A DNA stretch of 64,000 nt from Bog-756 sp963699345 (GCA_963699345.1 CAVOTL010000003.1:186001-250000), one strand, 5' to 3'. Shown: positions 31,356-39,217, numbered from the stretch's first letter. The notes: generated by a model from the sequence alone, not told the origin. Numbers and translations are program-made.

Positions 31356-32315
31356 ATGCCTCGGACCGTCTGGAAGGGTGCCCTCAACTTCGGGCTCGTG
31401 AACGTCCCCGTCGGCCTGTACTCGGCGACCCAGGACAAGACGATCCACTTCAACCAGTTCGAGGAGGGGACGTCGGATCGGATCCGCTACAAGAAGGTCA
31501 ACGAGCGGACCGGCGAGGAGGTTCCCGCCGACAAGATCGTCAAGGGATTCGACCTGGGTGGTGGGGAGTACGTCCACCTGACCAACGACGAGCTCGACGC
31601 GGCCGAGGCGGAGAAGTCCAAGCTGATCGAGATCACCGATTTCGTCGACCTCGAGCAGATCGACCCCGTCTACTACCGCTCGACCTACTACCTCGCCCCC
31701 GAGGGCGAAGCGGCCAACAAGGCCTACGCCCTCCTCCGACAGGTGATGCGGGAGGCCAACAAGGTGGCCATCGGAACCCTGGTGATGAGGAACAAGGAGT
31801 ACCCGGTGGCCATCCGCCCCGACGACGAGGTCCTGAAGCTCGAGACCCTGTTCTTCGCCGACGAGATCCGGTCGCCCACCAAGGACTTCCCCGACCTGCC
31901 CGGCGCCGACGAGATCACGGACCGGGAGCTGCAGATGGCCGGCCTCCTCCTCCAGTCCATGGAGAGCGACTGGGACCCGGAGAAGTACCAGGACACCCAC
32001 CGCCAGCAGGTCGAGGCCATCATCGAGGCCAAGCGTCAGGGCAACGAGATCGTCGTCGGGGCCGAGACCCGGCCGGTCTCGACCAATGTCGTCGATCTCA
32101 TGGAGGTGCTCAGCGCCAGCGTGGACTCGGTCAAGGCGGCCGGGCAGCCGGCGAAGAAGCCGGCCGCCCGGAAGGCGACGAAGGCCGCGGCTCCGGCGAC
32201 GAAGCGGCGGCCCGCCAAGAAGCCGACGCCGATCAAGGCACCCACCCGGGCGACCGCCAAGGCGACCGCCAAGACGGCCAAGGCGAAGGCCCCGGCGCGG
32301 CGCAAGGCGTCGTAG
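31356..32315 (+). CDS. ku: Ku end-binding protein (bacterial NHEJ)
   Basis: The 319-aa protein has the full bacterial Ku core (residues 1-250): WKGALNFGLVNVPVGLYSAT, IRYKKVNERTGEEVPADKIV, YYLAPEGEAANKAYALLRQV, EAPATIGTLV-type strand here NKVAIGTLVMRNKEYPVAIR, and LQMAGLLLQSMESDWDPEKY. The last 65 residues are a Lys/Ala/Pro-rich tail (AKKPAARKATKAAAPATKRR), seen in many actinobacterial Ku proteins and thought to aid DNA binding. Ku dimers ring broken DNA ends and recruit ligase and polymerase. It faces a ligase-PHP-polymerase operon, completing an end-joining locus. The ATG is 7 bases after TAACAA, so the mRNA is probably leaderless. Confidence 0.96.
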   Translation: MPRTVWKGALNFGLVNVPVGLYSATQDKTIHFNQFEEGTSDRIRYKKVNERTGEEVPADKIVKGFDLGGGEYVHLTNDELDAAEAEKSKLIEITDFVDLEQIDPVYYRSTYYLAPEGEAANKAYALLRQVMREANKVAIGTLVMRNKEYPVAIRPDDEVLKLETLFFADEIRSPTKDFPDLPGADEITDRELQMAGLLLQSMESDWDPEKYQDTHRQQVEAIIEAKRQGNEIVVGAETRPVSTNVVDLMEVLSASVDSVKAAGQPAKKPAARKATKAAAPATKRRPAKKPTPIKAPTRATAKATAKTAKAKAPARRKAS

Positions 32316-32343
32316 CCTCCGACCGCGGCCACACCCGGTCCCC

Positions 32344-33405
32344 TCAGCCGAGGGTGCCGAAGACCTCCTCCAACTCCGTCGGCACCGGAGCGTCCAACTG
32401 GTCGTAGGTGCACGACCCCGGGTCGCGGTCCGCTCGCCAGCGGACGAAGGACGTGGCGTGGCGGAAGCGGTCGACCTGGAGGTGGTCGTAGGCGACCTCC
32501 ACCACCAGTTCGGGCCGGAGGGGCTCCCAACTGAGGTCCTTGCCCGCGCTCCACCGGCTCTGGCCACCGGGGACGCGCCCGTCGGGAGTGCCTTCGACCA
32601 GCCAGGGGTGCCCGGTGCCGGCATCGCCGCGGTACGGCTCGAGGGTCTCGACGAACTCCGTCCGCCGGGCGGTGCTGAACCCGGAGGCGACGCCGACGTG
32701 GTGGAGCACACCGGCACCGTCGAACAGACCGAGGAGGAGGGAGCCGACCACACCTCCCGATTTGTGCCAGCGGAAGCCCCCGACGACGCAGTCCGCCGTC
32801 CGCTCGTGCTTCACCTTCATCATCGCCCGCTTGTCCGGCTGGTAGGTGAGCTCGCCGTCCTTGACGACCACGCCGTCCAGGCCGGCGCCCTCGAACCGCG
32901 AGAACCAGTCCCGGGCCACCTCCGGCTGGGCGGTGACCGGGGTGAGGTGGACAGGGGGCGCGGACGAGGCCAACGCCTGCTCGAGGGTCCGACGGCGCAC
33001 GGCGTAGGGCTCACCCTGGAGGTCGTCGTCCCCCAGGGCCAGGAGGTCGAAGGCCACGAAGGACGCGGGCGTCGTGCGGGCCAGGAGCTCGACCCGTGAG
33101 TCGGCCGGATGGATCCGCTGGGACAGGGCATCGAAGTCGAGCCCGTTGGGGCCGGCGATCACGATCTCGCCGTCGACGACGCACCGATCGGGCAGGTTGG
33201 CCCGGAGCGAGTCCACCAGCTCGGGGAAGTAGCGGGTCAGTGGCTTCTCATTGCGGCTGCCCAGCACCACGTCCTCACCGTCGCGGAAGACGATGCACCG
33301 GAAGCCGTCCCACTTCGGCTCGTAGTACAGGCCATCGCGTTCCGGCAGCTCACGGGCCAGTTTGGCCAGCATCGGGGCCACCGGCGGCACGACGGGAAGA
33401 GCCAC
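32344..33405 (-). CDS. ligC: ATP-dependent DNA ligase, LigC type
   Basis: The 353-aa two-domain ligase has the adenylation motif YEPKWDGFRCIVFRDG (KxDG Lys nucleophile), motif III FVAFDLLALGDDDL, motif IV LDGVVVKDGELTY, motif V MMKVKHERTADCVV and a C-terminal OB fold (SLLLGLFDGAGVLHHVGVAS, PLRPELVVEVAYDHL). Length and lack of extra domains match mycobacterial LigC, a backup NHEJ ligase. The gene has its own apparent leaderless promoter (TACGAT 6 bases before the GTG) although it lies 40 bases after the PHP gene. It converges on ku with 28 bases between stops. Confidence 0.94.
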   Translation of the reverse strand: MALPVVPPVAPMLAKLARELPERDGLYYEPKWDGFRCIVFRDGEDVVLGSRNEKPLTRYFPELVDSLRANLPDRCVVDGEIVIAGPNGLDFDALSQRIHPADSRVELLARTTPASFVAFDLLALGDDDLQGEPYAVRRRTLEQALASSAPPVHLTPVTAQPEVARDWFSRFEGAGLDGVVVKDGELTYQPDKRAMMKVKHERTADCVVGGFRWHKSGGVVGSLLLGLFDGAGVLHHVGVASGFSTARRTEFVETLEPYRGDAGTGHPWLVEGTPDGRVPGGQSRWSAGKDLSWEPLRPELVVEVAYDHLQVDRFRHATSFVRWRADRDPGSCTYDQLDAPVPTELEEVFGTLG

Positions 33406-33411
33406 GGTCGG

Positions 33412-33417
33412 ATCGTA
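33412..33417 (-). promoter_or_regulatory. -10 element of leaderless ligC
   Basis: TACGAT on the minus strand, six bases (CCGACC), then the GTG at 33405. It would allow ligC expression independent of the upstream operon. Confidence 0.45.
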
Positions 33418-33445
33418 CTCCGGCGGGGACGGGCCGGTCCCGGTC

Positions 33446-34459
33446 CTACGCGCCGTGCCCCGCGGTCCAGGCCAGGAAGTCGTCCATCGGCAAGGCGTTC
33501 ATCACCCGGCCGGCCGGGACGCCCACCCGGGCAGCCAGCTCGCAGCCGTTGACCTGCCATTCGAGCTGACCCGGGGCGTGGGCGTCGGTGTCCACCGTCA
33601 CGTCGCAACCGAGCGACAACGCCAACTCGAGGAGGGGCTCGGGCGGGTCGAGACGCTCCGGCCGGGAGTTGATCTCGACCGCCGTGCCGTTGGCCGCGCA
33701 GGCGCCGAACACGACCTCGGCGTCGAAGGTGGACGGCGGCCGCCCCTTCCCCTTGACGAGACGTCCGGTGCAGTGGCCGAGGATGTCGGTGTGGGGGCTC
33801 TCGACGGCCCGGAGCATCCGCCTCGTCATCTCCGGTTCCTCCATGCGGAGCTTGGAGTGGACACTCGCCACCACCACGTCCAACTGGGCGAGCAGCTCCT
33901 CGTCCTGATCGAGTGCCCCGTCGACCAGGATGTCGACCTCGATGCCGGTCAGGATGCGGAACGGCGCCAGTTCCTCGTTGAGCTCGCCCACGACCTCGAG
34001 CTGCCGGCGGAGGCGCTCCGCGTCGAGCCCATGGGCGACGGTGAGTCGGGGGCTGTGATCGGTGAGGGCCCAGTACTCGTGTCCGTAGGCCCTGGCCGCC
34101 TCGGCCATCTCCCGGATGGGTGAGCCCCCGTCCGACCAGTCGGAGTGGCTGTGGCAGTCGCCTCGGAGCTGTCCGAGCAGTGCGGCCGCGTCCGGGCTCA
34201 CCTGCGGTCCCCCCTCGGACTCCAGCCGGGCCAGGTACCCGGGTACGGCCCCGGCCGACGCTTCCACGATCACCTGCGCCGAGGTCTTCCCGACATCGGG
34301 GATGGACTGGAGGCGCGAAGGGCCCATGCCCGCCAGCTCGTCGCCGGGGATGTCGTCGATGGCGGCGGCCGCCTTGCGGAAGGCGCGGACCTTGTAGGAC
34401 TCGGCCCCGTCGCGCTCGAGGAGATACGCGATCCGTCGGAGCGCTTCGGTCGGATCCAT
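33446..34459 (-). CDS. HhH-PHP phosphoesterase, PolX-like without polymerase domain
   Basis: The 337-aa protein has an N-terminal helix-hairpin-helix region like the 8-kDa domain of family X polymerases (YKVRAFRKAAAAIDDIPGDE, SIPDVGKTSAQVIVEAS). A complete PHP domain follows. Metal ligands visible: GDCHSHSDWSDGG (H-x-H and D), WALTDHS, ILTGIEVDIL (Glu), VVASVHSK, DILGHCTGR and VDTDAHAPG (D-x-H). In bacterial PolX the PHP module gives 3'-5' exonuclease and 3'-phosphatase activity. The polymerase palm is absent. It begins 3 bases after the LigD-polymerase stop, so the two are translationally coupled. A role in trimming broken 3' ends for NHEJ is inference from context. Confidence 0.9.
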   Translation of the reverse strand: MDPTEALRRIAYLLERDGAESYKVRAFRKAAAAIDDIPGDELAGMGPSRLQSIPDVGKTSAQVIVEASAGAVPGYLARLESEGGPQVSPDAAALLGQLRGDCHSHSDWSDGGSPIREMAEAARAYGHEYWALTDHSPRLTVAHGLDAERLRRQLEVVGELNEELAPFRILTGIEVDILVDGALDQDEELLAQLDVVVASVHSKLRMEEPEMTRRMLRAVESPHTDILGHCTGRLVKGKGRPPSTFDAEVVFGACAANGTAVEINSRPERLDPPEPLLELALSLGCDVTVDTDAHAPGQLEWQVNGCELAARVGVPAGRVMNALPMDDFLAWTAGHGA

Positions 34460-34462
34460 CGC

Positions 34463-35473
34463 TCAGTCGGCCTTGGCGCGGCTCGGGGACACCCGCGGTG
34501 GCTCGTCGGGCTGCTTCGGGTACTCCGGTGGCCACGGAGCGTCGTGCAGGCCGTCCGCCCGATCGCGCGCCGCCAGGTCCAACAGCGGCTGGAGGGACTG
34601 GGGTTCGGCGGGCATGGCCGACCAGGGGTCTCCGCGCCCGCGGAGCAGGTCGGGCACCGTCCGGATGGTCAACTCTTCAGGGTCGACCGTCGGCACCTCG
34701 TCCCACGACAACGGGGTGGAGACCTGCCCGCCCACCCGCGGCCGGGCGAACCAGGCACCGAACACCGTCTTGTGGGGGGCGTTCTGGTTGAAGTCGACGA
34801 AGATCCGACGGCCCCGCTCCTCCTTCCACCAGTTGGCGGTGACCAGGTCGGGATGCCGCCGCTCGAGTTCGCGCGCCAGGGCGACGGCGGCGGCCCGCAC
34901 CTCGAAACTGTCCCATCGCGGTTCGAGCCGGGCGTACACGTGGAGACCCCGGTTACCGGTGGACTTGGGATAGGCGGTGATGCCGAGCTCGTCCAGGAGA
35001 GCCCTGGTGCAGGCCGCCGCCTCCCGGATGTCGTCGAAGGACGTTCCGGGTTGCGGGTCGAGGTCGATGCGGAGCTCATCGGCATGGTCCGGGTCGTCCG
35101 CCCGGTACGGCCACAGGTGGAGTCCGAGGCATCCCAGGTTGACCGCCCACAGGATGTGGGCGACGTCGGCCACGACGAGGGCGTTCGAAGTCGTCCCGTT
35201 GGGGGTGGTGACCTCGGTGGTCTGCAGCCAGTCCGGCGCACCGGCCGGCACCCGCTTCTGGAAGAAGGACTTGCCGGCGGCCCCGTCGGGGAACCGCTGG
35301 AGCATGGCCGGTCTCCCGAAGGCCGTCACCTCCAGTCCCTCGGCGACGGCCACGTAGTAGGAGGCCAGCTCGAACTTGGTGGCCCCGAGATCGGGGAAGT
35401 AGATCTTGTCCGGGCTGGAGATCCCGACGGTCCGACCGGAGACCTCGATGGGGCGAACCTCTTTGGCGGCCAC
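34463..35473 (-). CDS. Standalone LigD-type polymerase/primase (PolDom)
   Basis: The 336-aa archaeo-eukaryotic primase-like polymerase has SSPDKIYFPDLGATKFELAS, AMLQRFPDGAAGKSFFQKRV, HADELRIDLDPQPGTSFDDI (catalytic DxD), KSTGNRGLHVYARLEPRWDS (the SGxxGLHV motif) and RGRRIFVDFNQNAPHKTVFG (third acidic residue). These are the LigD PolDom motifs; neither ligase nor 3'-phosphoesterase domain is fused, as in mycobacterial PolD1/PolD2. It fills gaps with preference for ribonucleotides in NHEJ. It is first gene of the operon with the HhH-PHP protein. TAGCGT lies 6 bases before the GTG start, predicting a leaderless mRNA. Confidence 0.94.
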   Translation of the reverse strand: MAAKEVRPIEVSGRTVGISSPDKIYFPDLGATKFELASYYVAVAEGLEVTAFGRPAMLQRFPDGAAGKSFFQKRVPAGAPDWLQTTEVTTPNGTTSNALVVADVAHILWAVNLGCLGLHLWPYRADDPDHADELRIDLDPQPGTSFDDIREAAACTRALLDELGITAYPKSTGNRGLHVYARLEPRWDSFEVRAAAVALARELERRHPDLVTANWWKEERGRRIFVDFNQNAPHKTVFGAWFARPRVGGQVSTPLSWDEVPTVDPEELTIRTVPDLLRGRGDPWSAMPAEPQSLQPLLDLAARDRADGLHDAPWPPEYPKQPDEPPRVSPSRAKAD

Positions 35474-35479
35474 CTTCCC

Positions 35480-35485
35480 ACGCTA
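35480..35485 (-). promoter_or_regulatory. -10 element of leaderless NHEJ operon (PolDom-PHP)
   Basis: TAGCGT on the minus strand, then GGGAAG, then the GTG at 35473. Confidence 0.5.
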
Positions 35486-35559
35486 CCCAGCCGCGCCCGG
35501 CGAGTCACCCGCCGACGGCATCGGCCCCCGGGAGGCGGCGGTCCCGATCACGGGCTCGG

Positions 35560-35565
35560 TATCCT
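35560..35565 (+). promoter_or_regulatory. -10 element of a leaderless mini-ORF
   Basis: TATCCT, then CGGAGC, then an ATG at 35572 that opens a 16-codon frame. Its stop overlaps the next start as ATGA. Confidence 0.45.
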
Positions 35566-35571
35566 CGGAGC

Positions 35572-35622
35572 ATGGTCCGACGGGAGCACGACGATTGCGC
35601 CGGTCACCGCCGAACCCGATGA
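35572..35622 (+). CDS. Leaderless 16-codon upstream ORF (leader peptide candidate)
   Basis: ATG to TGA encodes MVRREHDDCAGHRRTR. The TGA (35620-35622) overlaps the ATG (35619) of the EthD-like gene in ATGA, the classic re-initiation arrangement. No promoter or ribosome binding site lies directly before 35619, so ribosomes finishing this mini-ORF could deliver initiation downstream. The peptide is Arg/His-rich. An alternative is that a single-base indel separates a true N-terminus from the body. Confidence 0.35.
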   Translation: MVRREHDDCAGHRRTR

Positions 35623-36245
35623 CCGGCGATCGACCGCTCACCCGGTGGACGGGCTGGGACCGGCGCGGTGGTGCCTCCGCCGATCCCTCCGCCGCTGAGC
35701 AGTTCGCCCGGTCCGCGCCGAGGGATCCGACGACCGGCTCCCACTTCGAGCTCCTGGCCGTCGCCGGCCGGGGGTTCCGACCCCCCGCCTTCCTCAGTGC
35801 GGTCGACGTCACCGGGAGCCCGGATGCGGCCGACGGGGCCGAGGAGCCGGACCGGCCCGGCCTGCGGTCGACCTGGACGCTGCTCTACCGGCCACTCGCC
35901 GAGACGGCGCCGGCCGGCGTGGCGCCCTACGCCATCTACCTCCTGGGCGTCGACCCTCCTTCGGACGCCACGGACGAGGACCTCGTCGAGTTCAACGCCT
36001 TCTACACCGACGTCCACCTCCCCGAGGTGGCCGAGCGTCGCCAGGCCCTCCGGGCCGTGCGCTACGAGCTGGCGGACGCCGTCCGGCCTCCCTACAACGG
36101 TGCGCCCCGGTTCCTGGCCGTCTACGAGGTCGACGAGGAGTCGGCCGCCAACCGCCGGCACTCGGGTCCCCCGTACTCGAGCGGCCCCGACGTCTGGCAA
36201 CGGCACACCACACCTTGGCGCCTCTGGTACCGGAGGCTCGACTAG
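35619..36245 (+). CDS. Uncharacterised protein with C-terminal EthD-like (dimeric alpha-beta barrel) domain
   Basis: In the 208-aa protein the C-terminal half is a ferredoxin-like barrel module: PYAIYLLGVDPPSDATDEDL, EFNAFYTDVHLPEVAERRQA (the YxxxHxPEV helix of EthD/Dabb proteins), APRFLAVYEVDEESA. The N-terminal 90 residues (HFELLAVAGRGFRPPAFLSA, TWTLLYRPLAE) look like a second divergent barrel repeat. Such proteins bind or decarboxylate small aromatic or lipid metabolites. The start overlaps the 16-codon mini-ORF. It shares a divergent promoter region with the NHEJ operon but has no evident DNA-repair motif. Confidence 0.6.
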   Translation: MTGDRPLTRWTGWDRRGGASADPSAAEQFARSAPRDPTTGSHFELLAVAGRGFRPPAFLSAVDVTGSPDAADGAEEPDRPGLRSTWTLLYRPLAETAPAGVAPYAIYLLGVDPPSDATDEDLVEFNAFYTDVHLPEVAERRQALRAVRYELADAVRPPYNGAPRFLAVYEVDEESAANRRHSGPPYSSGPDVWQRHTTPWRLWYRRLD

Positions 36246-36253
36246 CAGCCCGG

Positions 36254-36308
36254 CCGGTGCTGAGCGGGGCGGAGCCCCGGACCGACGCGGGACGCCCCGC
36301 GGCACCGG
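36254..36308 (+). terminator. Compound hairpin after the EthD-like gene
   Basis: Outer arms CCGGTGC (36254-36260) and GCACCGG (36302-36308) plus inner arms GCGGGGC (36264-36270) and GCCCCGC (36294-36300) give 14 base pairs with small bulges, starting 8 bases after the stop codon. Confidence 0.55.
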
Positions 36309-36485
36309 TCTGCCCTCCCGGTCGCCATCGCCCGTAACATCAGAAGATGCTCCGGTGGCCGGTGTGCGGCATGTCATTCGTTCCAGGATGTTGGACGGGA
36401 CCACCCGCCCACACGTGCCCCGGCCCCCGCCAGCGCCTCTCCGTCGGGCGCCACTAGCGCGATCGTGGAATACCCACCCGGAGCC

Positions 36486-37919
36486 ATGACCGACCCCAGC
36501 TACCCCCAGCCGCTCGCCACCTCGGTCGACGGTCGGACCTTCTCGTTCCACGCACCGCTGGACGACCTCCCGTTCCGGGTCGGCGGCTACGTCGTCCAGG
36601 TCGACGGCGATGACCACTGGCTCGGACAGGTACTGACCCTCGAGCTCGACCACATCGATATCGAACCCGGACCGTTCGCCTCGGAGTCCCTCGGGGGGCG
36701 CCGGATCGCCGCCGCGGCGGCCACCGGGTCCGTCCTCGGCGGGGGGCGGCCGTTCCACGACGTCCTCCTGGCTCCGGCCACGGACGGCCAGGTCAACGAG
36801 TGGCGGGAGAGTTCCCAGGGGCCCGGGCCGAGCCTGGAAGTGGGGCAGATCGCCGACCTCGCCGGGGTGCCGGCCCATCTCGATCCGGGGGGATTCGACC
36901 GGCACACCTTCCTGTGCGGCCAATCGGGCTCCGGAAAGACCTACTCCCTCGGCGTCATCTTGGAGCACCTCCTGGCGGACACGGAACTCCGGATCCTGAT
37001 CCTCGACCCGAACTCCGATTTCGTCCGCATGGGTTCGGTGCGCGAGGGTTCGGAGGGCCCGGCCACCGATGCCTATCGGTCCATCGTCCCCGGCATCGAG
37101 GTCCACCGAAGTGCGCAAGGCGGTCTGCCGCTGTGCATCAGGGTGTCGGAGCTCAGTCCCGCGGCCCGGGCGGCCATGCTCGAGCTCGACCCGGTGCGCG
37201 ATCGGGAGGAGTACGCCGCACTGGCCGAACTCCTCGAGCACGACGAAGCCGGCCGGCCGCTCATCGCGGGCATCGACGAGCTGCTCGGCTCCGAGCTGCC
37301 CGGGGCCCGACATCTCGGCCTCCGGGCCGCCAATCTCGGTGTGCTCGACTGGGGGATCTGGGAGCGGGGTGGCGGGGGGTCGCTGCGGGGTCGCATCCTC
37401 GATGACGACTGGCGGTGCCTGGTGGTCGACCTGGGCTCCCTCGACACACCCGAGGAACAGGCCGTGATCGCCGAGTCGGTACTCGACACGCTGTGGCGGC
37501 ATCGACGTGATCGGCGGCCCGTCCTGATCGTGATCGATGAAGCCCACAACGTATGCCCCCAGAATCCCGACTCCGAGGTGATCGCTCTGGCCACCCGTCA
37601 CGCCGTCCAGATCGCGGCCGAGGGCCGGAAGTTCGGACTCCACCTCCTGGTGTCGACGCAACGGCCGCAGAAGGTGCACGACAACGTCCTCTCCCAGTGC
37701 GACAACCTGGTGCTCATGCGGATGAACTCCGCCGCCGATCTGGCCCACCTGGTCGAGACTTTCTCCTTCGTGCCACCGAGCATGTTCGGCGAAGCCCGCC
37801 ATTTCGGCTTGGGTGGAGCGTTGGTCGCCGGCAAGATCTCGCCGAATCCGACGTTGGTCCGTTTCGGCGCCCGTGTCTCCGAGGAGGGTGGGTCGGACGT
37901 GGCCCCCGCTTCCCCGTGA
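36486..37919 (+). CDS. HerA-like / DUF87 ATPase
   Basis: In the 477-aa protein an N-terminal 130-residue beta-rich region (VGGYVVQVDGDDHWLGQVLT) resembles the HAS barrel of HerA. A RecA-type ATPase follows: Walker A LCGQSGSGKTYSLGVILEHL (about residue 145), RILILDPNSDFVRMG, Walker B VLIVIDEAHNVCP and a sensor/Arg region HLLVSTQRPQKVHDNVLSQC. HerA hexamers translocate DNA, usually with the nuclease NurA, which is not encoded here. Related ATPases also appear in defence systems and as orphan proteins. The ATG at 36486 is preferred; a GTG at 36465 is possible. Confidence 0.8.
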   Translation: MTDPSYPQPLATSVDGRTFSFHAPLDDLPFRVGGYVVQVDGDDHWLGQVLTLELDHIDIEPGPFASESLGGRRIAAAAATGSVLGGGRPFHDVLLAPATDGQVNEWRESSQGPGPSLEVGQIADLAGVPAHLDPGGFDRHTFLCGQSGSGKTYSLGVILEHLLADTELRILILDPNSDFVRMGSVREGSEGPATDAYRSIVPGIEVHRSAQGGLPLCIRVSELSPAARAAMLELDPVRDREEYAALAELLEHDEAGRPLIAGIDELLGSELPGARHLGLRAANLGVLDWGIWERGGGGSLRGRILDDDWRCLVVDLGSLDTPEEQAVIAESVLDTLWRHRRDRRPVLIVIDEAHNVCPQNPDSEVIALATRHAVQIAAEGRKFGLHLLVSTQRPQKVHDNVLSQCDNLVLMRMNSAADLAHLVETFSFVPPSMFGEARHFGLGGALVAGKISPNPTLVRFGARVSEEGGSDVAPASP

Positions 37920-38046
37920 GTCACCCCGGTACAGGCGACTCCGGAGGTGAGCCTCCGGTCCACGACGTGGCCGAGTGTGGTTGCGAGGGAACCCCTCAGG
38001 TGCCAGGCTCGGGGCGGGCGGGCGCGGGTCCGCCGAAGGGGGCGCC

Positions 38047-39126
38047 ATGAGGGTGCGAAGGAACTCGGCACTCCTCGGTGTCGTCATCGTGGTGAGCGCG
38101 GCCGGTGGAATCGTGTCCGCCGGGACGACGGCCACCGGGGCAGGTGCCACGACCGCCCACACCCGCGACATCACCAGTGCTTCACAGGGGGGATGGCGGC
38201 ATGCCATCACCGCCCTACCGGTTCCCTCCCGAGGCTGCTTCACCGCCTCGTATCCCGTGCTGGCGTGGCGTTCCGCCCGCTGCGCGGTCGCCCCGGCCAT
38301 ACCGTTCGCCCCGGCGACGAGGGTGTCACCTTCTGCCACCCCGGGTCCCCTGACGGATGCGGTCGGGAACGGCAACGACTACTCGGCCGTCGTGCCGGGC
38401 CTGATCAGCAAGGCGACCGGCGCATTCGCCGATGTGAGCCCCGGCATCACCGAAAAGGGCAGGGACGGGGGCGTCGGGCCGTCTCGAGCGAACACCTACT
38501 CCCTGCAGCTCAACACCGAGTTCTTCACCACTCCGGTGTGTTCGGGGAGCAGTGACCCGAGCAAGTGCCTGGGATGGCAGCAGTTCATCTACGACTCCTC
38601 CGCCGACAGCGTGTTCATGCAGTACTGGCTGATCGACTACGGCGCGGTCTGTCCAGCGGCCTGGAACGCCTTCCAGGGCAGCTGCTACACCAACAGCCCT
38701 TCGGCGACGTTCGCCGGGGGCACGGTGACCGCCCCCGAGCTCGCCACGACGGAGCTGACCGGTAGCGCCCGTGCAGGAGGCACCGACGCCGTCGAACTGT
38801 CGAACGGTCCCGAGGTCAGCGTCGTGGACAATGCGGACGGCGTGCTCGACCTCGCACGGGCGTGGAACACCACCGAATTCGGGGTGTTCGGCGACGGAGG
38901 AGGCACCCAGGCGAAGTTCGGCAAGAAGACCACGTTGGAAGAGACGACGACCCTGGTCGACGGCACGACCGCCGCCCCGAGCTGTGTGAGCGAGGGCTTC
39001 ACCGGCGAGACCAACAACCTCAGGCTGACGAACACCCCGGCGCTCGGAACGGTGCCGTCCCCGACGATCGGTTCCACGCTGGTCGCCGGCAGGGCCCCGT
39101 CGTCGAGCTGCGCCACCGCAGGCTGA
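38047..39126 (+). CDS. Secreted protein of unknown function
   Basis: The 359-aa product has a signal peptide (MRVRRNSALLGVVIVVSAAG, Ala/Gly/Thr-rich cleavage region). The mature part has GCFTASYPVLAWRSARC, a Cys pair, then WQQFIYDSSADSVFMQYWLI and CPAAWNAFQGSCYTNSP. The C-terminal half is Thr/Ser/Gly-rich beta (TTLEETTTLVDGTTAAPSC). Similar proteins occur in actinobacteria, but I cannot name a domain. The pairing of Cys fits an oxidised extracellular fold. The next gene downstream is a secreted SGNH hydrolase with its own promoter. Confidence 0.65.
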   Translation: MRVRRNSALLGVVIVVSAAGGIVSAGTTATGAGATTAHTRDITSASQGGWRHAITALPVPSRGCFTASYPVLAWRSARCAVAPAIPFAPATRVSPSATPGPLTDAVGNGNDYSAVVPGLISKATGAFADVSPGITEKGRDGGVGPSRANTYSLQLNTEFFTTPVCSGSSDPSKCLGWQQFIYDSSADSVFMQYWLIDYGAVCPAAWNAFQGSCYTNSPSATFAGGTVTAPELATTELTGSARAGGTDAVELSNGPEVSVVDNADGVLDLARAWNTTEFGVFGDGGGTQAKFGKKTTLEETTTLVDGTTAAPSCVSEGFTGETNNLRLTNTPALGTVPSPTIGSTLVAGRAPSSSCATAG

Positions 39127-39148
39127 CCTCTCCGACGTTCCGGGCTGA

Positions 39149-39177
39149 TTGACGACGGCCGGGCCGTGCCGTAGATT
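39149..39177 (+). promoter_or_regulatory. Sigma-70-type promoter of the SGNH hydrolase gene
   Basis: TTGACG (39149-39154), a 17-base spacer and TAGATT (39172-39177) predict a start near 39184. This is one of the best consensus promoters in the window. Confidence 0.6.
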
Positions 39178-39196
39178 GGCTTGTCCACACTAGTTG

Positions 39197-39217
39197 CGAT
39201 ATGTCGCCAACATATCG
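39197..39217. promoter_or_regulatory. AT-rich 8-bp inverted repeat, operator or 5'-UTR hairpin
   Basis: CGATATGT-CGCCA-ACATATCG is a perfect 8-bp palindrome with a 5-base centre, unusually AT-rich for this genome, about 13 bases downstream of the predicted transcription start and 63 bases before the SGNH GTG. That position suits a repressor site or a regulatory stem-loop. Confidence 0.5.

Noticed and set aside
30364..35473. The ku neighbourhood as a defence island
   Set aside because: No nuclease-toxin, reverse transcriptase, TIR/SIR2 or restriction gene is present; the core genes are a standard, if split, NHEJ set.
36486..37919. HerA-like ATPase as part of a HerA-SIR2/DUF4297 defence system
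   Set aside because: No SIR2, DUF4297 or nuclease partner lies beside it; the next gene downstream is a secreted protein.
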